64,000 nt of DNA. It comes from Planctomycetaceae bacterium (GTDB lineage: Bacteria; Planctomycetota; Planctomycetia; Pirellulales; PNKZ01). The stretch covers positions 1 through 64,000 of the forward strand of contig JAEUIN010000401.1 in NCBI GenBank assembly GCA_016793115.1, read 5' to 3'. A model generated the notes under the pieces. The model saw only the letters and a list, made by a program, of their open reading frames with translations. It had not been told where the DNA came from and searched no databases. The translations under genes and the position numbers were made by a program. This document shows, in pieces, positions 61,470 to 64,000 of this stretch (position 1 is its first letter; each line of letters begins with the position of its first letter).

Positions 61470-62705
61470 TCAACGCGCGGCGGCGTTGAGAAAATCGTAA
61501 TCGCAGGCCGCCTCCGCGCGGCGACCCCCTGCTCCGTGGAACACCACGCGACCGGCGGAGAACTCGACTCGCTCGACTTTTTCAAAACCCGCCGACACCG
61601 GGACGGCCCCTTGGATGTAGCGGATTTCCAGCGGTTTGCCGCCGGCCGGAATGTCGACCGCGGTCTTTACGCCACGCTTTCGTAGCGGGTTCTCGCTCGT
61701 CGATGGGGCGATGCCGTCGGCGAAGTACGTGCAGAGGTCTTCCAAGCCGAGGCAGTTGTTGCGGCCGTTCCACGGCGCGCCGTGCCGGCCGCGGTTTTCG
61801 ATCCAGAACAACAAGCTCGGCAGCACCGACGGATCTTTCAACGCGAACCAGAGATAGCCGCTCTCGTTGTTCACCGCCGCGACCCAGGCCGGTTGTCCTT
61901 CGCGCGACGCTTCGTTGACGACGCAGAGCAAATCGGCGTAGCCGCGCCGCAGCGGAAAGCTTGTGCAGTCGGCGTCGGCCGCGTCTTTGAAAATCTGCGG
62001 CACCTTCGCCAAGTCGCCGAACTTGGCGTCGATCGCCAGCGATTGGTATTCCTCCTTCGCCGGATCGCTGAAGCGCGTAGGGTTCGTGAGACCGATGCGA
62101 AACGGGCTCGTCGAAACCCGCAACGCTCCTTCTTTCTCGGGTAGGGAGAGCGTCGCGTGATGCCCGAGCGGCGTCGGGCCGGCGAAACCTTCGATGGTGT
62201 GCCGTGAGTAGATCACCGGATGTCCGGCGACGAGCTTGAGTTCCTTGGTCACCTTGCCGGGCCGAACCTTGATCGCAATTTCCAGCCGTAGCGTTTTTGA
62301 GTCGCCCGAATCGGCGCTCGGCAAGAGCGTCCAAACGCCGTTCGCCGTCTCGCCGTGCGGCGGATGTTGCTCTCCCTTATACGGGTCGGCGTTGCCGCCG
62401 AACGGCAGGCAGAAGAAATCGCCGCGGAGCACGTCGAGCAGCGGCGGCTCGATCGTCTTCCCTTCCTCCTGCCACGGCGTGACATGGTACGGCGCGATCG
62501 CCGGCTTGCCCGCTTCCCCGCCGGCGAACCAGGCGATCATCTGGCCGCCCGTTTCGGTCACCGCGACGCGCGTTTCGCCGTTGTCGAAGACGAACGACGG
62601 CTTGCCGTGGACGATTTCTTTCCGAGGTTCCGCGGCGGCAACCGTGGTCGAAACGAAAAACGCCGAGAATAGGGCGAACTGTGCAAGAGTCTTCATCGAC
62701 GGCAA
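61470..62705 (-). CDS. Exported aldose-1-epimerase/mutarotase-like protein
   Basis: This 411-residue protein has a signal peptide (to about residue 24, VAAAEP). A galactose-mutarotase-like beta-sandwich follows, with blocks such as GGQMIAWFAGGEAGKPAIAPYHVTPW, FCLPFGGNADPY, HTIEGFAGPTPLGHHATLSLP and GLEDLCTYFADGIAPS. It most likely binds or isomerises sugars outside the cytoplasm; conserved catalytic His/Glu cannot be assigned with certainty. The start is ATG 62705 or 62696. It is separated from the partial heme gene by two arrays of 7-bp repeats. Confidence 0.75.
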   Translation of the reverse strand: MPSMKTLAQFALFSAFFVSTTVAAAEPRKEIVHGKPSFVFDNGETRVAVTETGGQMIAWFAGGEAGKPAIAPYHVTPWQEEGKTIEPPLLDVLRGDFFCLPFGGNADPYKGEQHPPHGETANGVWTLLPSADSGDSKTLRLEIAIKVRPGKVTKELKLVAGHPVIYSRHTIEGFAGPTPLGHHATLSLPEKEGALRVSTSPFRIGLTNPTRFSDPAKEEYQSLAIDAKFGDLAKVPQIFKDAADADCTSFPLRRGYADLLCVVNEASREGQPAWVAAVNNESGYLWFALKDPSVLPSLLFWIENRGRHGAPWNGRNNCLGLEDLCTYFADGIAPSTSENPLRKRGVKTAVDIPAGGKPLEIRYIQGAVPVSAGFEKVERVEFSAGRVVFHGAGGRRAEAACDYDFLNAAAR

Positions 62706-62708
62706 TTA

Positions 62709-62736
62709 ACTCCGAACGCTGAACTCGGAACCGTGA
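62709..62736. repeat. Array of four degenerate 7-bp repeats
   Basis: Four consecutive heptamers, ACTCCGA, ACGCTGA, ACTCGGA and ACCGTGA, fit the consensus ACnCnGA. They stand 4 bp upstream of the mutarotase-like gene start (minus-strand sense). Confidence 0.75.
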
Positions 62737-62791
62737 ACTTTAGCGCCGGACCGGCGAATCCGGTCGCTCGCGTTTCCGGCTTGCTGCTCCA

Positions 62792-62826
62792 ACCCTGAAC
62801 CCTGAACTCCGAACCTCGAACCTCAT
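62792..62826. repeat. Array of five degenerate 7-bp repeats
   Basis: Heptamers ACCCTGA twice, then ACTCCGA, ACCTCGA and ACCTCAT, run directly into the stop codon of the partial heme-protein gene (62823-62825). The consensus matches the first array. Confidence 0.78.
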
Positions 62827-64000
62827 TTAAACATCGGGCTGTTGCGGTCGCCGCGGGAAAGCAGATACGCGAGCAAGTCGAGAATTTCGTCTTCGTGCAG
62901 CGTGTTGAGCAACCCGGTCGGCATCATCGAGAGCTTCGATAGATACTGCTCTTCGACTTGCCGACGATCGACGCCTTCCATCGCGTCGGGATTCAGCATG
63001 TTGGTGATCACGCGATACGAATCGCCCGACAGGTTGGCGATGCGGCCGGTGATCTGCCGCCCGTCCGCCATGACGAAGGTCGTGGCCGCGTATTGATCGC
63101 TGATCACCTTGTTCGGATCGACGATCGACTCGATCACGTCGCGCGCGCTGAAGCGGCCGGCCAGCGCCGAGAGATCGGGCCCGACCGCGCCGCCGGCGTT
63201 GTCGTAGCGATGGCAAGCGAAGCAGTTGGCCGCGCCGAACATTTGCCGGCCGCGCTCGTAATTGCGCCCGCGCAGTCCGCTTTCGGCGAGTTTCAGAATC
63301 TCGTCGAGCTTGTATTCCTTCACGACGGGGCGCGGCGTCACGGTAAACGTCGGCGCGGCGGCCGCCGGCTTCGCTTCGAGCACCTCCCTGAGCGCCGTCT
63401 TTTCCGCGTCGCTCAAGGTCGCCACGGCGTCCTCTTTGATGTGCTGTACGAACAACGAGAAACTTGCCCCGCCCCGGTAGTTGGCGGCTCGCAAGAACCA
63501 CTCGAAATACTGCTTGCGCAGCTCGTGCGTCCAGCCGGTCTTGAGCACGCGCAAGGCCCGGGCATAGTCGATCTGTTCTTCTTGCGACGGGGCCTCGACC
63601 ATCAACTTCGTCAGCTTCGCGGCGGCCGACGGCGCTTCGAGATAGACCAGCACGTTGCCGATCTCGACGTTCAATTCCGGTGATTCGCCCGGTATGAGTT
63701 GATCGAAGCGAGTGATCGTCCGTTCGCGGCCGGCGGCATCGGCCTTGCCGAAGCGATTGAATAAAATGTGATAAACGCGGACGTAGTCGACCTGTTGCGA
63801 ATGGGTGAGCGCGGCGAAGTCGATCTTCTCCAGCGCCGCCAAGATTTTGGCTCCCATAGCCGTGTCGACCGGCTTATCGTCAGGCTTGCGATGGAAGGGG
63901 CAGATGCCCGCGGCCCGCGTGAGCGCAAGCAACGCCGTGATCGCCTTGGCGGGATCGGTTTCGGCGAGCGCCTTGTCTTGCCACTCCGCCGCCGGCTGGT
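62823..64000 (-). CDS. PVC-type c-heme domain protein (5' end beyond the window)
   Basis: The frame is open to the right edge, so at least 391 residues are visible and the N-terminus is missing. The N-terminal visible part is helical and repeat-like. A c-heme motif CFACH follows in the block GAANCFACHRYDNAGGAVGPDLSALAGRFSARDVIESIVDPNKVI, then YAATTFVMADGRQITGRIANLSGDSYRV. This is the PVC-type heme-binding domain (TIGR02603-like) found in large exported planctomycete proteins, often fused to dehydrogenase-like or HEAT domains. The missing N-terminus may carry such a domain. The array of 7-bp repeats begins at its stop codon. Confidence 0.85.
   Translation of the reverse strand, partial: QPAAEWQDKALAETDPAKAITALLALTRAAGICPFHRKPDDKPVDTAMGAKILAALEKIDFAALTHSQQVDYVRVYHILFNRFGKADAAGRERTITRFDQLIPGESPELNVEIGNVLVYLEAPSAAAKLTKLMVEAPSQEEQIDYARALRVLKTGWTHELRKQYFEWFLRAANYRGGASFSLFVQHIKEDAVATLSDAEKTALREVLEAKPAAAAPTFTVTPRPVVKEYKLDEILKLAESGLRGRNYERGRQMFGAANCFACHRYDNAGGAVGPDLSALAGRFSARDVIESIVDPNKVISDQYAATTFVMADGRQITGRIANLSGDSYRVITNMLNPDAMEGVDRRQVEEQYLSKLSMMPTGLLNTLHEDEILDLLAYLLSRGDRNSPMFK

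Noticed and set aside
1..64000. CRISPR arrays, tRNA, rRNA, phage or transposase genes
   Set aside because: None was recognised on either strand by eye. The repeated elements found are palindromes and short tandem units without spacers. Small RNA genes without strong features could have been missed.

Overview
The window looks like chromosomal DNA from a planctomycete, probably close to Pirellulales. GC is high. Exported protein families typical of that phylum are present: DUF1501, DUF1549/DUF1553 with a planctomycete CxxCH domain, and the PVC-type heme domain. There are two signal peptidase I genes beside lepA, an EF-G of the spirochaete/planctomycete/mitochondrial type, and many secreted carbohydrate-active proteins. 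I see no rRNA, tRNA, CRISPR array, prophage, transposase or integrase. The taxon is inferred from gene families only.

Left part (1-29 kb). A partial phosphotransferase/P-loop kinase fusion and fusA are followed by two small exported Cys-rich proteins and a TPR/lipoprotein pair. Next comes an operon on the minus strand encoding a thioredoxin-fold/CAP protein, a metzincin protease and a pectate lyase. Then come two secreted or conserved unknowns, a pterin carbinolamine dehydratase and a metal P-type ATPase. A four-gene minus-strand operon follows (DUF1553, DUF1501, NHL propeller, PL10 pectate lyase). It is followed by an MscS channel, an ECF sigma factor with a small partner, and a DUF47/Pit phosphate pair.

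Middle (28-46 kb). An SGNH hydrolase and two NfeD proteins (one with tandem ClpP-like domains) precede a hydroxyacid dehydrogenase/GNAT pair and a coiled-coil protein. A tight minus-strand operon lepA - signal peptidase - signal peptidase - lptB follows, then an ROK glucokinase. A GT9 glycosyltransferase and an EEP phosphohydrolase share a start/stop overlap. Three G-rich inverted repeats of one family lie between 42.4 and 45.8 kb.

Right part (46-64 kb). A divergent pair, an Rrf2 regulator and a protoglobin followed by a CxxCH protein, has two matching dyad operators between its arms. After it come a secreted PDZ protein with a long Ala/Val-rich heptad/hendecad repeat, a pseudopilin, a PHP-like phosphoesterase, a small lipoprotein, an APC permease, a HisKA kinase/OmpR regulator pair, a PQQ-like propeller, a CE15 esterase, a Flp-pilin-like/CBS fusion, a mutarotase-like protein and a partial PVC-type cytochrome. 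Two arrays of degenerate 7-bp repeats occupy the last intergenic gap.

Much of the window serves polysaccharide breakdown and its exported machinery: pectate lyases, esterases, propellers, DUF1501/1553, Tat/Sec precursors and two signal peptidases. The candidates most worth following are the Rrf2-protoglobin-cytochrome module, the PDZ/hendecad-repeat protein, the Cys4-containing signal peptidases, the Flp/CBS fusion and the G-quadruplex-capable intergenic repeats.
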